Assembly: GCA_033964015.1 (NCBI GenBank)
Contig: CM066923.1
Span: 10,363,887 to 10,427,886 of the forward strand
DNA: 64,000 bases
Source of the DNA: Scolanthus callimorphus
Lineage: Eukaryota > Cnidaria > Anthozoa > Actiniaria > Edwardsiidae
Direction of reading: 5' to 3'
Under the pieces are notes generated by a model. The model was given only the letters and a program-made list of their open reading frames with translations, did no database searches and was not told the origin of the DNA. Position numbers and translations under genes: made by a program. Shown here in pieces: positions 57,301-63,337 of the stretch (within the stretch, counting starts at the first letter, position 1; each line of letters opens with the position of its first letter).

Positions 57301-60300
57301 CTGGAATATTCCGGTAGAATTTCAGACTACAGGTTCCAAATACACCACTTCCAATTTGATTATTTTCTCCAAGAGACTTAGTTGATGTTAACATGCTAGA
57401 AGATATACATGGAAAGATGTCTTTCTCATATGTGTATGACATTTCACTGTTGACGATGTAATCTTCAAGCTTTCCTTCTAATTCAGATACTTGTTTTCTT
57501 GCAGAGCTCAATTTCTCTTGTAATATTGCATTCATCCCTTGAATATTCACATTTGCGGCTGATGTTGTTGCTATAGGACAATTGTTGACACTCTCTCCCA
57601 TGTCCTTTTCTTTAACTTGCAACTCATTAACTAGACAAATATTGTAATAATGGTATTTATATCCAGAACTGTGCTTCTTCCTTGTTATTCCAGGAAAGGC
57701 TAAACTCATGATATGACCCATGTCATGATTGCTTAGTTCACCAAATTGTCTTTCCAATATTGTTTTCACATCTTCACACAACACTTTTTTATTGGCATCA
57801 TCCACTTTGTTTATCTGAGTTTTAAGCCTGTAAAAGAAAAGTGCATAAATAACTAAATTGCATGGCCTGTGCCATAACTTTTTTGGAATCTTACAAACAT
57901 CTAAATAATTCTATATAAAAAAAAAGAATATAAATATAAATACTAGCACTTCTTGTTTATCTTGGGGGTAGTTTTTTGTTAATTTTGAGCATTTTCTCCA
58001 GCTTTGCATGACAGTTCGATACACACTTACATGTTGCCTTTAGGGACTGTTCGTTAATTACGTCGCAGGGGGGGCTGGTGGTTTTATAGGGGGGGTAAAT
58101 TTTGCAGAACGTCGAAAATTTTGGGGGTAAAATTTTAGAACACTCGAAACTTTTGGGGGGTGCATTTCAATGTCATGCAAATTTTCAACAGACTAGGATG
58201 GATTGAGATTGAGTGCGATTGCGTGAAACGCAGAACACTGTATCGAATCCGGATGATTTCTGCTGAACTTCTCTTCTCTTTTCTTGCCATTTAGAGCTTG
58301 TTTTACCGGTACATTCTCGTCAACAATCGTACTTACTTTAGATGCCATTTGGAAAATAGGAGACTGATACTAGCTTTGGATTAGTGCGCAGGGGAGGGGG
58401 GTAAAATTTCAAATAGCCGTTTTTCGAAGGGGGTAGAAATTGAAACTATTTTTTTTGTACGGGGGTAAGTTTTCAGAAAACCTACAAGCAGAAAAAAACA
58501 CCAGCCCCCCCTGCGACGTAATTAACGAACAGTCCCTTAGCAGTGGCCATGATGCAAGCACACCATTGCCAAAAAAATTAACTAGGGCCATTCCATTTTT
58601 AAGCCGAACCCCCCTACGGAAGAGCTCATTTTCTTTAGTAACCCCCTTGGAAAAAAAAACCTTGGGCATCCGGCTATTTTGTCGAAATGTTTCAGCGTTA
58701 AAAACAGGGAGTTATGACGTGAAAACATATACCTTATCATGGGAAAACTCAAAGTTTGTCTAGCAATGTTTCCTTGACAACACAAAGTTTTCACTTGAAT
58801 TCAAAACTATCTGTTTTCAACGCGAAAACTTTTAGAACAAATTATAGCCGTTTCACGCTCAACTGGGCAATGAGCAGTGCAAAAACTTACCAATCTGAAC
58901 GAACAAGTCGCAGTTCTTTCTTGAGACGTCGGTCAATACGAGAGGACGCCGCCATTTTGAAACTTATGTACGCTGACCCATGGACCGCATATACACATAG
59001 GGATGATCACCACAGGCAAACCATGAAGAAAATTTGAATGACGCGGCCGGTTAACTCGCGATGCAAGACGAAAACCTGCGACGACTCAAGGTTTTACCAG
59101 CAGATGACGCGGTAAAACTCAAAGAAAACCCGGTGTCTTCTCTCGAATGTGAAACAGATGTTTTCTCGGGTTTTCTCTGTGGATTACCAGCAGAATACGC
59201 ACCAAATCGGGGTGACAAAAAGGGGGTGAGGAAAACTTGAGAAAACCTGCGACGACTACAGCTTTTTTACCTGTAGATGACACGGGAAAACTCACAGAAA
59301 ACCTGATGTCTTCTCTCGAATGTGAAACATATTTTTTCTCGGGTTTTCTCTAGTGGATTACCAGCAGAATACGCACCAAATCGGGGTGACAAAAAGGGGG
59401 TGAGGAAAACTTGAGAAAACCTGCAACGACTGCAGGTTTTTTACCTGTAGATGACACGGGAAAACTCACAGAAAACCTGGTGTCTTTTCTCGAATGTGAA
59501 ACAGATGTTTTCTCGGGTTTTCTCTGTGGATTACCAGAAGAATACGCACCAAATCGGGGTGACAAAAAGGGGGTGAGGAAAACTTGAGAAAACCTGCGAC
59601 GACTGCAGGTTTTTTGCCTGTAGATGACACGGGAAAACTCACAGAAAACCTGGTGTCTTCTCTCGAATGTGAAACATATTTTTTCTCGGTTTTCTCTAGT
59701 GGATTACCAGCAGAATACGCACCAAATCGGGGTGACAAAAAGGGGGTGAGGAAAACTTGAGAAAACCTGCGACGACTGCAGGTTTTTTACCTGTAGATGA
59801 CACGGGAAAACTCACAGAAAACCTGGTGTCTTTTCTCGAATGTGAAACAATGTTTTCTCGGGTTTTCTCTGTGGATTACCAGAAGAATACGCACCAAATC
59901 GGGGTGACAAAAAGGGGGTGAGGAAAACTTGAGAAAACCTGCGACGACTGCAGGTTTTTTGCCTGTAGATGACACGGGAAAACTCACAGAAAACCTGGTG
60001 TCTTCTCTCGAATTTGAAACAGATTTTTTCTCGGGTTTTCTCTAGTGGATTACCAGCAGAATACGCACCAAATCGGGGTGACAAAAAGGGGGTGAGGAAA
60101 ACTTGAGAAAACCTGCGACGACTACAGGTTTTTTACCTGTAGATGACACGGGAAAACTCTAAGAAAACCCGGTGTCTTCTCTCGAATGTGAAACAGATGT
60201 TTTCTCGGGTTTTCTCTGTGGATTACCAGCAGAATACGCACCAAATCGGGGTGACAAAAAGGGGGTGAGGAAAACTTGAGAAAACCTGCGACGACTGCAG

Positions 60301-61722
60301 GTTTTTTTACCTGTAGATGACACGGGAAAACTCACAGAAAACCTGGTGTCTTCTCTCGAATGTGAAACAGATTTTTTCTCGGGTTTTCTCTAGTGGATTA
60401 CCAGCAGAATACGCACCAAATCGGGGTGACAAAAAGGGGGTGAGGAAAACTTGAGAAAACCTGCGACGACTGCAGGTTTTTTACCTGTAGATGACACGGG
60501 AAAACTCACAGAAAACCTGGTGTCTTCTCTCGAATGTGAAACAGATTTTTTCTCGGGTTTTCTCTAGTGGATTACCAGCAGAATACGCACCAAATCGGGG
60601 TGACAAAAAGGGGGTGAGGAAAACTTGAGAAAACCTGCGACGACTGCAGGTTTTTTACCTGTAGATGACACGGGAAAACTCACAGAAAACCTGATGTCTT
60701 CTCTCGAATGTGAAACAGATTTTTTCTCGGGTTTTCTCTAGTGGATTACCAGCAGAATACGCACCAAATCGGGGTGACAAAAAGGGGGTGAAGAATACTT
60801 GAGAAAACCTGCGACGACCGCAGGTTTTCTACCTGTAGATGACAGGGGAAAACTCGCGGAAAACCTTGTGTGTTTTAATACCGCGAAACCCCAAGTTTTC
60901 TCACCCAAAAGTACCCGAGATTACTTCAGGGTTTACCCTAGTAATCTATACTACGATTACGAGTGGGATACTCAAGGTAATACCGCGTCATCCACTCCGA
61001 GTTTACCCGCAGAATATTTGTTAGATTGTACAACAACGGAAAGACCTGAGAAAACCTCGGAAAACACCAAGAATATTTTCTCTACGGAGAAGACAGAAGA
61101 AGACGGAAGAAAACCTTGGGTCTTCCCTAGGTTTTCTTCAGTAGTAAAACCTGCGATTATTCTACTTTTTTTGCCGTGCTAGTAGCGAAACGTGTCGAAT
61201 TTGAAAGCCAGAAATGACCAGACCAGCAAACGTTTTTGGCTATACAAATTGACCTGCGTGTGATTTGACTTACCCAAGCCGGTAAATAATATATTTATTT
61301 TTTTGCTTTCACTGAAACAGCATAAAACTTCACAGAAATTAGCGCGCGCGCGATTCATCCGGACCCGGGGCCCGGATCGTAGGATTCCGGCCCGCTCGCG
61401 AGCCAATCAGAGCGCGCGATTTGATGGATACCGGACCGCTGAAAAAATAAAAACAATTATTCCTCTCCCCCTCATGGCCTCTGTGTCAATAGCCCATTCG
61501 GCCTCATGGCCTATTGACTCAGAGCCCATTATACTTTTGTTGATTGCAGACAAGAAGAAGAAGCATCATGTGGGAGTCGTGGTTGGTATTGTGGTGACCA
61601 TACTACTCCTTGCCGTCGCCGCGGGTGTGGTGTTCATTTACTTCAAGTTCTACCGCAACAGGAATCCCTTTTCACCACAGGTCTTCCATAACGTACAAAC
61701 AGCCGACACCTACGACACGTGA
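26903..61722 (+). CDS. Spliced gene: four-CRD (Frizzled-type) single-pass membrane protein
   Basis: Five exons (26903-27368, 33821-34279, 40894-41283, 42092-42502, 61550-61722) join in phase 1 at all four junctions and total 1899 nt, giving 632 residues plus stop. Order: signal peptide (about 1-21), CRD1 (24-150), CRD2 (160-290), CRD3 (312-432), CRD4 (444-560), a short P/T/K linker, transmembrane helix (about 583-607), and a 25-residue tail ending TADTYDT. Each CRD shows the ten cysteines of the Frizzled fold, which in known families binds Wnt lipid or other hydrophobic ligands. No seven-helix, protease, LDL-A or netrin-like domain is present, so it is neither Frizzled, corin nor sFRP. A decoy, co-receptor or adhesion role is only a guess. 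Assigning the last exon rests on phase and topology across a 19-kb intron; RNA evidence would settle it. Confidence 0.75.
28494..28772 (+). repeat. Duplicated CATATGGCTCAATCTGCAGA segment flanking 210 bp
   Basis: A 34-base sequence starting CATATGGCTCAATCTGCAGA and ending CAGTACTGTTT occurs at 28498 and again at 28744. The first copy runs into CGCCCTTTGTGGGCTCATCA and CAGTGCAGAACAGAGAAGAG. A near-identical stretch lies at 33005-33052, so this is part of a dispersed repeat. The second copy abuts the AAT microsatellite at 28774. Confidence 0.65.
33182..33368 (+). repeat. 105-bp direct duplication
   Basis: TATAAATTTATCATTTAT followed by ATTCACAAGGACAAAGCCT and TTGATCAGAATTTATA occurs at about 33191-33261 and again at 33291-33365. 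The copies differ at a few bases. Non-coding intronic duplication. Confidence 0.7.
33821..34279 (+). CDS. Exon 2: CRD2 (type B, classical Frizzled-like) and stalk
   Basis: The acceptor TTGTTATATTTTCAG ends at 33820 and the exon is entered in phase 1. CRD2 starts ARKDKCYSISSANC and includes LHYNTTFYD, IIDAKCS, YTCFSRFPPC, VPCQSLCTKVAKEC and DCEVFYPNSSGINGLC. All ten cysteines are present, in the spacing of canonical Frizzled CRDs (including the YN-T motif). It is followed by a low-complexity stalk, TPTATPTPTKKRPPITKKPG, likely O-glycosylated, before a GGTATGAA donor in phase 1. Several N-glycosylation sequons (NCT, NTT, NSS, NGS, NIT) mark it as extracellular. Confidence 0.85.
34280..35202. 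other. Intron 2, left flank; no gene
   Basis: The frames here are random. 34500-34640 has two CACCCCTCTGGAATTT-type words. 34968-35117 is the inverted copy of the element at 21314. The AT target-site copy of the large transposon is at 35201-35202. Confidence 0.5.
34968..35117 (-). repeat. Element family R2, copy 2 (inverted)
   Basis: Its reverse complement starts AGAGCGGATTTCACATGACT and contains CCAATTGCAAAGTGATTACA. It matches 21314-21437 over its first ~55 bases, then diverges. The left boundary is uncertain. Confidence 0.5.
35331..36920 (+). pseudogene. THAP-DDE transposase, frameshifted twice
   Basis: The start MPHFCCAGRC opens a THAP zinc finger (C2CH, with KICSAHF and the terminal AVPSQF box), then an acidic linker. 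A middle block, LFTHFTGFNSHEEFINTLNF, is typical of IS5-like transposases. A helix-turn-helix region (LANTDLAERFEVAESTVTNI) precedes the DDE_Tnp_4-type catalytic core: Asp in IIIVDATEL, Asp in MADKGFD, Glu in HVERAIGKIRR. The reading frame shifts at about 35757 (in a run of seven A) and back at about 36025 (in a run of five A). The product is therefore broken unless these are sequence errors or unrecognised splices. All three catalytic acids remain. Confidence 0.8.
36921..37962. other. Gap between convergent transposon genes
   Basis: About 1 kb separates the stops of the transposase and nuclease genes. No gene is seen. Both strands carry AATAAA-like words (minus-strand TTTATT near 37785 and 37602), as expected for two converging 3' ends. 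Confidence 0.5.
37963..39516 (-). CDS. SWIM zinc finger + YqaJ-type nuclease of the transposon
   Basis: About 517 residues are open. Near residue 67, CSCKAGSGGHCNHVFGLLY is a SWIM zinc finger (CxC...CxH). From about residue 295, STEWQRKHNQILTASNFG begins a YqaJ-like PD-(D/E)xK domain: PYLGASPDG, LLEIKCPF (the ExK pair) and YYAQVQGQLALTG. Such enzymes are exonuclease/recombinase-like; in this setting the protein is presumably an accessory transposition factor. Annotated start is uncertain: the first codon is GTG after an in-frame TAG. A minus-strand frame beginning at 39650 (MAAKCRCCSFHSSCC) overlaps it in another frame and probably encodes the true N-terminus, joined by a frameshift or a missed splice near 39510. 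Confidence 0.8.
   Translation of the reverse strand: MVARRTSGKKAINFSARGICGRYLLVVKYSKANLYLLSELAVADPYKLFVELKDTGAGGTAQVNKAHCSCKAGSGGHCNHVFGLLYQLNDFTCRKIIDIPADATCTSIGQTWHIPRATSICPMPVMATHYARAETDREGRRLRDPVRCKLYEARGCDFRGRLRNNHVMDQVNHLIGKEKPPPFSYLLCDQEPVHMVNTVFGNVPLGAPLSYQLQDFGRPHTLFVSNYQPSNNSPCKDKCSSFPDIPFCQGQAKQFDVNRLKSFTSVDYAVAKDYFGNLSLDLPEAHALEKRTVLQGDSTEWQRKHNQILTASNFGRIYFRKQKPSEAMVRNIFQSKNLSKVLAIAHGKSKEALARTIYARKMQKGQPNFSVFEAGLSIHPSLPYLGASPDGKVFDPSCRTEKYGLLEIKCPFSKRADTLQEAADDASFYLERVGEHYFLKKEHSSGYYAQVQGQLALTGLPWCDFCVYLSTSNEMCVNRIKFDNKYWSEKLLPKLEEFFMSYALKFLTESSVDGMSD
39714..40893. other. Intron 2, right flank; no gene
   Basis: It holds one inverted-repeat element (40216-40483) and a GCGCGCCGCGCGC-like patch near 40738-40750. 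No supported open frame. Confidence 0.5.
40216..40483. mobile_element. MITE with CTACACTAGAG ends
   Basis: The left end is GTCTACACTAGAGGGCAAAT and the right end the inverse of TTTACACTAGAGCAAAATAT. Subterminal CTCCGGAGACG words are inverted at 40330 and 40450. Non-coding. The ends resemble those of the element at 63753 (TTCACACTAGAGACGG). Confidence 0.65.
40894..41283 (+). CDS. Exon 3: CRD3 (type A)
   Basis: The acceptor TTTCTTTCTTACAG ends at 40893, entered in phase 1 (Ala split g|cg). CRD3 starts SKKCSPLRMKAC and mirrors CRD1 at HAGYINTFDYPAVGGKPYQV, LLQSCSKLASMILCSMYAPK, LPCRRVCYQFVKEC and VCDLLP. Ten cysteines are present. It ends CFEPPNFKSDAG at a GGTATGAT donor in phase 1. Read-through past the donor would add a hydrophobic run and stop at 41360. 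The exon is shorter than exon 1 because it lacks a signal peptide. Confidence 0.85.
41284..42091. other. Intron 3 (0.8 kb); no gene
   Basis: It includes an inverted pair of CGCAGTTTGGC(T/G)TCCG words around 41392 and 41581, with related GGAAGCC words, indicating a small foldback of ~200 bp. Otherwise unassigned. Confidence 0.5.
42092..42502 (+). CDS. Exon 4: CRD4 (type B)
   Basis: The acceptor TCCTGTCCTTCTAG ends at 42091, phase 1 (Gly split g|gt). CRD4 starts TSKDVCHPIVSKSKC and parallels CRD2 at LNYTSSFIDAKEQS, IINTKCS, FFCFTRLPPC, LPCRHLCEKVVREC and DCDFLLPNATGVHGLC. Ten cysteines are present. The membrane-proximal linker reads LRHIRSEKPTNRPP. The donor is AGGTAAGC in phase 1. Unlike CRD2, the linker is short, suiting a position just before the membrane. 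Read-through of this donor stays open to 42714 and ends without a membrane helix. Confidence 0.85.
43640..44570 (+). repeat. 44-bp minisatellite, about 17 copies
   Basis: The unit is approximately GAGGTTATTCCGGGGATACG followed by CGGGTAATCGCGTGTCATCG and CAGA. The first 200 bases are degenerate, and units become regular from about 43830. Variants alternate CATCGCAGAG and CATTCCAGAG, giving a mixed higher-order pattern. Confidence 0.9.
45096..45237. repeat. 142-bp foldback element
   Basis: GCCAAGCTTTGAAATATTCA and the inverse of GCAAGCATTGGAATATTCAA bound arms containing AATGCAGAAACAAGAT and ATATGGTGC inversions. The loop is about 25 bases. Non-coding. Confidence 0.7.
45387..45510. mobile_element. 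124-bp MITE with GGGCTATTCCATTTAAAAT ends
   Basis: The left end GGGCTATTCCATTTAAAATT is the inverse of the right end AATTTTAAATGGAATGGCCC. The same end sequence bounds the element at 56239-56437, and a GGGCCATTCCAT start also occurs at 58585. Non-coding. Confidence 0.75.
46319..49039 (-). CDS. Four 3' exons of an antisense gene: basic, acidic-tailed protein
   Basis: The exons (minus strand) are 48995-49039, 48612-48718, 48102-48211 and 46319-46549, with GT/AG borders and agreeing phases (2, 1, 0). They encode a helical stretch (YGDPANVEIKEQLLREVKEM), a very basic stretch (VTYKSAKKARQQEANG, RKLQRKSKRARR) and a C-terminus with KLRYRTEEM, LELMSSEDSCDDGYEVRPLE and WRSKPVGDFLAELD, ending KQASVW. 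A stop-terminated MSxEDS..DGYxVRPxxWRS pattern recalls, from memory, an animal family annotated as C14orf93-like, many-copy in cnidarians; this is weak. The basic and acidic blocks suggest a nuclear, nucleic-acid-associated role. It lies antisense within intron 4 of the CRD gene. Confidence 0.6.
47465..47790. repeat. Inverted-repeat element with CAGGGG tandem interior
   Basis: The left end GCCGATTGCAAGTTTAAACC and right end GGTTTAAAATTGCAATCAGC are inverses. GCACAAGGGGGGTTGAGG and CCTCAACTCCCCCGGTGC continue the arms. The interior repeats GGAAATTCCAGG(G)GAGGGG(G)TCTTTT. It lies in the large intron between the exons at 46549 and 48102. Confidence 0.7.
47937..48023 (+). repeat. Dispersed repeat R3 (GATCGCGAGTTGT), one of three copies
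   Basis: The core CCAAATATGGTG, GATCGCGAGTTGT, GTTACA(C/T)GTTTCAACTCA and TTATATGTTTCTGT also occurs at 19408-19490 (same strand) and in inverse at 49285-49390. Weaker echoes lie at 46705-46740 and 45060. Not coding; possibly the ends of a dispersed transposon. Confidence 0.6.
49946..50317 (-). CDS. Exon 1 of the antisense gene: coiled-coil N-terminus
   Basis: The minus-strand ATG at 50317 opens MSTISAKSVHSDFRTILTKL and runs 124 codons to a GTAAGTG donor after NPDLS. A predicted coiled coil spans about residues 55-100 (IIDGNLTTFSDMVAKTFEEM, LLDRIEALEENLKQQ). A basic tail, RPKSKKKGKHRNP, follows. It ends in phase 0, whereas the next recognised exon (48995-49039) is entered in phase 2 and would stop at once in phase 0. 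So either one small exon (length 2 mod 3) between 49040 and 49945 was missed, or this is a different gene. Confidence 0.6.
50318..51813. other. No gene; 5' flanks of two oppositely oriented units
   Basis: This lies upstream of the antisense gene and of the Tnp2-like transposase. 51250-51645 carries an inverted pair (GTGGGTGTTCGACAT and ATAGAACACCCACC) around a zone of CCAACA/TGTTGG words (51430-51550) that folds on itself. No supported frame. Confidence 0.45.
51814..55463 (+). pseudogene. Tnp2-like (EnSpm/CACTA) transposase, several frameshifts
   Basis: N-terminal zinc-finger-like SCPNCGKGLSYSGLKYHLPI, a long acidic linker, then CPKCKSIYAL. An intron (52918-53340) is supported by GTAAGAG and TTAACTTCAG borders and a phase-1 join giving SGPCGEFLLK. 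The second part shows Tnp2/Transposase_21 hallmarks: MVYPYHSLVTGIQNLLKRPG, HQGRVWQ, LMLNIDWFRP, VACDIPA-like VSCDIPASRK, DPMHNLFLGTAK, IPGKIENAFGGFTADQWQ, TPNMHLHCHLAECL, DYGPFHGFW and FERYNGILGAFHTNNRSIE. Frame breaks occur near 52870 (before the intron), 54160, 54510 and 55010, so it is degenerate. No CACTA-type terminal repeats were located. It lies inside intron 4 of the CRD gene, on the same strand. Confidence 0.8.
55464..56238. other. No gene; mostly the 55585 foldback
   Basis: AT-rich 3' flank of the transposase followed by the long foldback at 55585-55927 and unassigned sequence up to the GGGCCATTCCA element. Confidence 0.5.
55585..55927. repeat. 343-bp foldback element with ~60-bp arms
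   Basis: TAATAATAGTTATCAGAAAA, continuing through GAAATCCAGT and CACATCTGTATTAGTAAAAC, is the inverse of the right arm. A second inner pair, GAATTTTCAAAACTTCATAT and its inverse, lies at about 55695 and 55843. Non-coding. Confidence 0.8.
56239..56437. mobile_element. 199-bp MITE with GGGCCATTCCATTTAAAAT ends
   Basis: The left GGGCCATTCCATTTAAAATT matches the inverse of the right ATTTTAAGTGGAATGGACC with three or so changes. GGAAATCC(A/G)GG-type words repeat inside. It is the same family as 45387-45510. Confidence 0.7.
56639..58955 (-). CDS. Two-exon protein kinase gene
   Basis: Exon 1 (58891-58955) begins MAASSRIDRRLKKELRLVRS. Exon 2 (56639-57827) follows a CTTTTCTTTTACAG acceptor; the split Trp codon keeps frame, giving 417 residues. 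Residues ~119-144 look coiled-coil (LQEKLSSARKQVSELEGKLE). The kinase domain, about 178-417, has a glycine loop IGSGVFGTC (180-188), VAVK lysine 201, helix-C Glu in FEARIL (214), catalytic HNDIKSDN (Asp 299; Asn replaces the usual Arg), DFG 320-322, IAPE 350-353, SDVYSLG and a final LRPS Arg. All catalytic residues are kept, so it is probably active on Ser/Thr or as a TKL/Tyr-like kinase; the substrate is unknown. The stop follows the kinase domain directly. It lies antisense in intron 4 of the CRD gene. Confidence 0.8.
58043..58536. mobile_element. 494-bp Harbinger-like MITE with TTA duplication
   Basis: TTA flanks both sides (58040-58042 and 58537-58539). The ends GGGACTGTTCGTTAATTACG and its exact inverse are followed inward by TCGCAGGGGGGGCTGG. 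Long GGGGGTAAA(A/T)TTT-type words are inverted inside. It sits in the kinase-gene intron. TWA duplication and GGGAC ends match the element at 14978-16447. Confidence 0.85.
59080..60870 (+). repeat. ~173-bp satellite array, about 10 copies
   Basis: Each unit includes AAAACCTGCGACGACTGCAG, TTTTTTACCTGTAGATGACA, CGGGAAAACTCACAGAAAAC, GAATGTGAAAC and GATTACCAGCAGAATACGCA, ending AAAAAGGGGGTGAGGAAAAC. Two unit types (TCTCTGTGGATTACC and TCTCTAGTGGATTACC) partly alternate, so a two-unit higher-order repeat is likely. The last unit decays into related sequence up to about 61170. Minus-strand frames such as MSPRFGAYS recur only because of the repeat. Confidence 0.95.
61550..61722 (+). CDS. Exon 5: transmembrane helix and short tail
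   Basis: The acceptor TTTGTTGATTGCAG ends at 61549; entry in phase 1 joins exon 4 through an Asp codon (g|ac). It encodes KKKKHH, a 25-residue helix VGVVVGIVVTILLLAVAAGV VFIYF, then KFYRNRNPFSPQVFHNVQTA and DTYDT before TGA at 61720-61722. Lysines on both sides flank the helix, with stop-transfer K/R inside. The tail is too short for a domain. Assignment to the CRD gene depends on phase, strand and the lack of another + strand host in between; the 19-kb separation is the main doubt. Confidence 0.7.
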
Positions 61723-62722
61723 TAAGATCAAATTTAAAACAAGTCAACTCTCAGTAGAACGGACGCTCGCGGATCGCAGTTTAGTGCCTCGAATTACGCT
61801 CCCTGAAAGCCTGCTCTGGGACCTTATTATCGCCTTATGTCGCCCTATCTCGTCTTATCTCGCAGCTCGCCTAATTGACACATTTTTTACTTATCTCGCT
61901 TTATCTCGCTTTATCTCGCATTTTAAAATCGCAACGAGATAAGACCCCAGAGTAGGCCTCCCTCAATAACAGTAGCGCTCACATCGAAGCTTATTGTCGA
62001 GGCCTCTTGTCGACTCTTGATTGGGACCAGGAGCCCATTAGTAGGAGCAACCATCACCCATAAGGGTCCACGAGGCAGCGTTTTTATTGACGATCTATTT
62101 TTAGAACACTTCATGGCACAATTACAACTTACGTGTGAATACCTCCCATTGTTCTAATTTCATCTTAATCTATGTATGCTCTCTAGCGTAACCAGCAAAC
62201 AAAGAATTAACCCAGCAACTCTATTCTAAAAATAGATAGGTCAGGAAAAACGGCGCCTCAATTTTATAAGCCAGTTGGAGACTCCTACTATGGGCTCCTG
62301 TTGGCTCAACAAGTGCTTGTGATTGCGAGTTGCTGGCGATACCGGAGTTGACTGTACGTCGATCGCTCTATGTAAGGGAGTCAAGAAAACAAATACATGA
62401 CGGGGGAAGGGAGATGTTTGTTTAAGACCTAAAAAAATACGCGGAAGATCTCTTGACCCCAAAAATACAGCCAGATGGTGTAAATTTTAAACCCCCAAAA
62501 ATATATCGTACCGGCCCCCGTCATGTTTTTGCCTGAGTACCCCCTTGGGGTTCTGGTTCTCAGATTCCAACCTTTCATCGAATCGAAAGTTCCAGTCTAG
62601 GCCTCTAGGAAGTTCCTCCACGCCTCTATGACTTCACCGCACAACCTCGTTCCATGCAGGGTCTTCTGGGTAATTTTCAAGATGGCGGGTCACTCGGAAC
62701 GGAAGAAGACCCTGACAAAGGC
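61723..62722. other. 3' flank of the CRD gene; no further gene seen
   Basis: Repeated TTATCTCGC and CGCCTTATCTCG-type words (61825-61920) form a small low-complexity zone. No open frame with protein-like composition. A terminal polyadenylation signal is not obvious in the first few hundred bases. Confidence 0.45.
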
Positions 62723-62902
62723 TGGGCCATTCCATAGGGAGACTGCCTAAGAAAAACAGTTTAAATCCGATATGGCTGGCCGGACAGCCGGGACGATGAC
62801 GCAAATCATTAAGATAAATTCTAGTTCCGATTTCCGCCCGCTCTTCCCGCCGCCCGCCATATCGGATTTTCTGTTTTTTTTAGGTGGTCTCCCTGTGGAA
62901 AG
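62723..62902. repeat. 180-bp foldback element
   Basis: CCATAGGGAGACTGCCTAAG and the inverse of TTAGGTGGTCTCCCTGTGG enclose AAACAGTTTAAATCCGATAT and its near-inverse. The core has GGCTGGCCGGACAGCC and GGCGGGAAGAGCGGGCGG. It is followed by CCCTGGGAACGAGGTTGC. Non-coding. Confidence 0.65.
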
Positions 62903-62953
62903 AACCCTGGGAACGAGGTTGCACCGCATCGCAAGTTATGAATATTTTGCAAA

Positions 62954-63337
62954 GTCTAAACGTCGAGCCAGCGTCGTGCCGAACCGAATCTAATTTGGCT
63001 CGGCGCTGGCGCGGTAGCGGTTCTAAACGTCGAGCCAGTGTCGAGCCGACAATGCGAAGTTTTGGGGATTCCTGTGGCCACGTGACAGGCCTGGATTCTT
63101 AGCAAAACACTTTTTTAAATTTATTCTATAATTTATGCATCAGACTCGGCGCGACGATGGCACGGCATTTAGAGCCAAGTCGTGCTACAGTCGGGTAGCG
63201 CGACAGAGAATGTCGAGCCCAATAGCTTGGTCGAACCGAATTAAAAATTGGCTCTAAACGTCGTGCTAGAGTCGCACCAGCGTCGAGTTCAATCCAATAT
63301 TTCGGTTCGGCACGACGCTGGCTCGACGTTTAGACTA
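62954..63337. mobile_element. 384-bp foldback with AGTCTAAACGTCGAGCC ends
   Basis: AGTCTAAACGTCGAGCCAGC at the left is exactly inverted at the right. CGTCGTGCCGAACCGAAT extends the arms. Additional internal copies of CTAAACGTCGAGCCAG (about 63024) and GGCTCTAAACGTCGTGC (about 63249) give a mosaic. Non-coding. Confidence 0.8.

Noticed and set aside
59350..60084. Repeated - strand peptide MSPRFGAYSSGNP
   Set aside because: Product of the 173-bp satellite; the frames break with unit indels.
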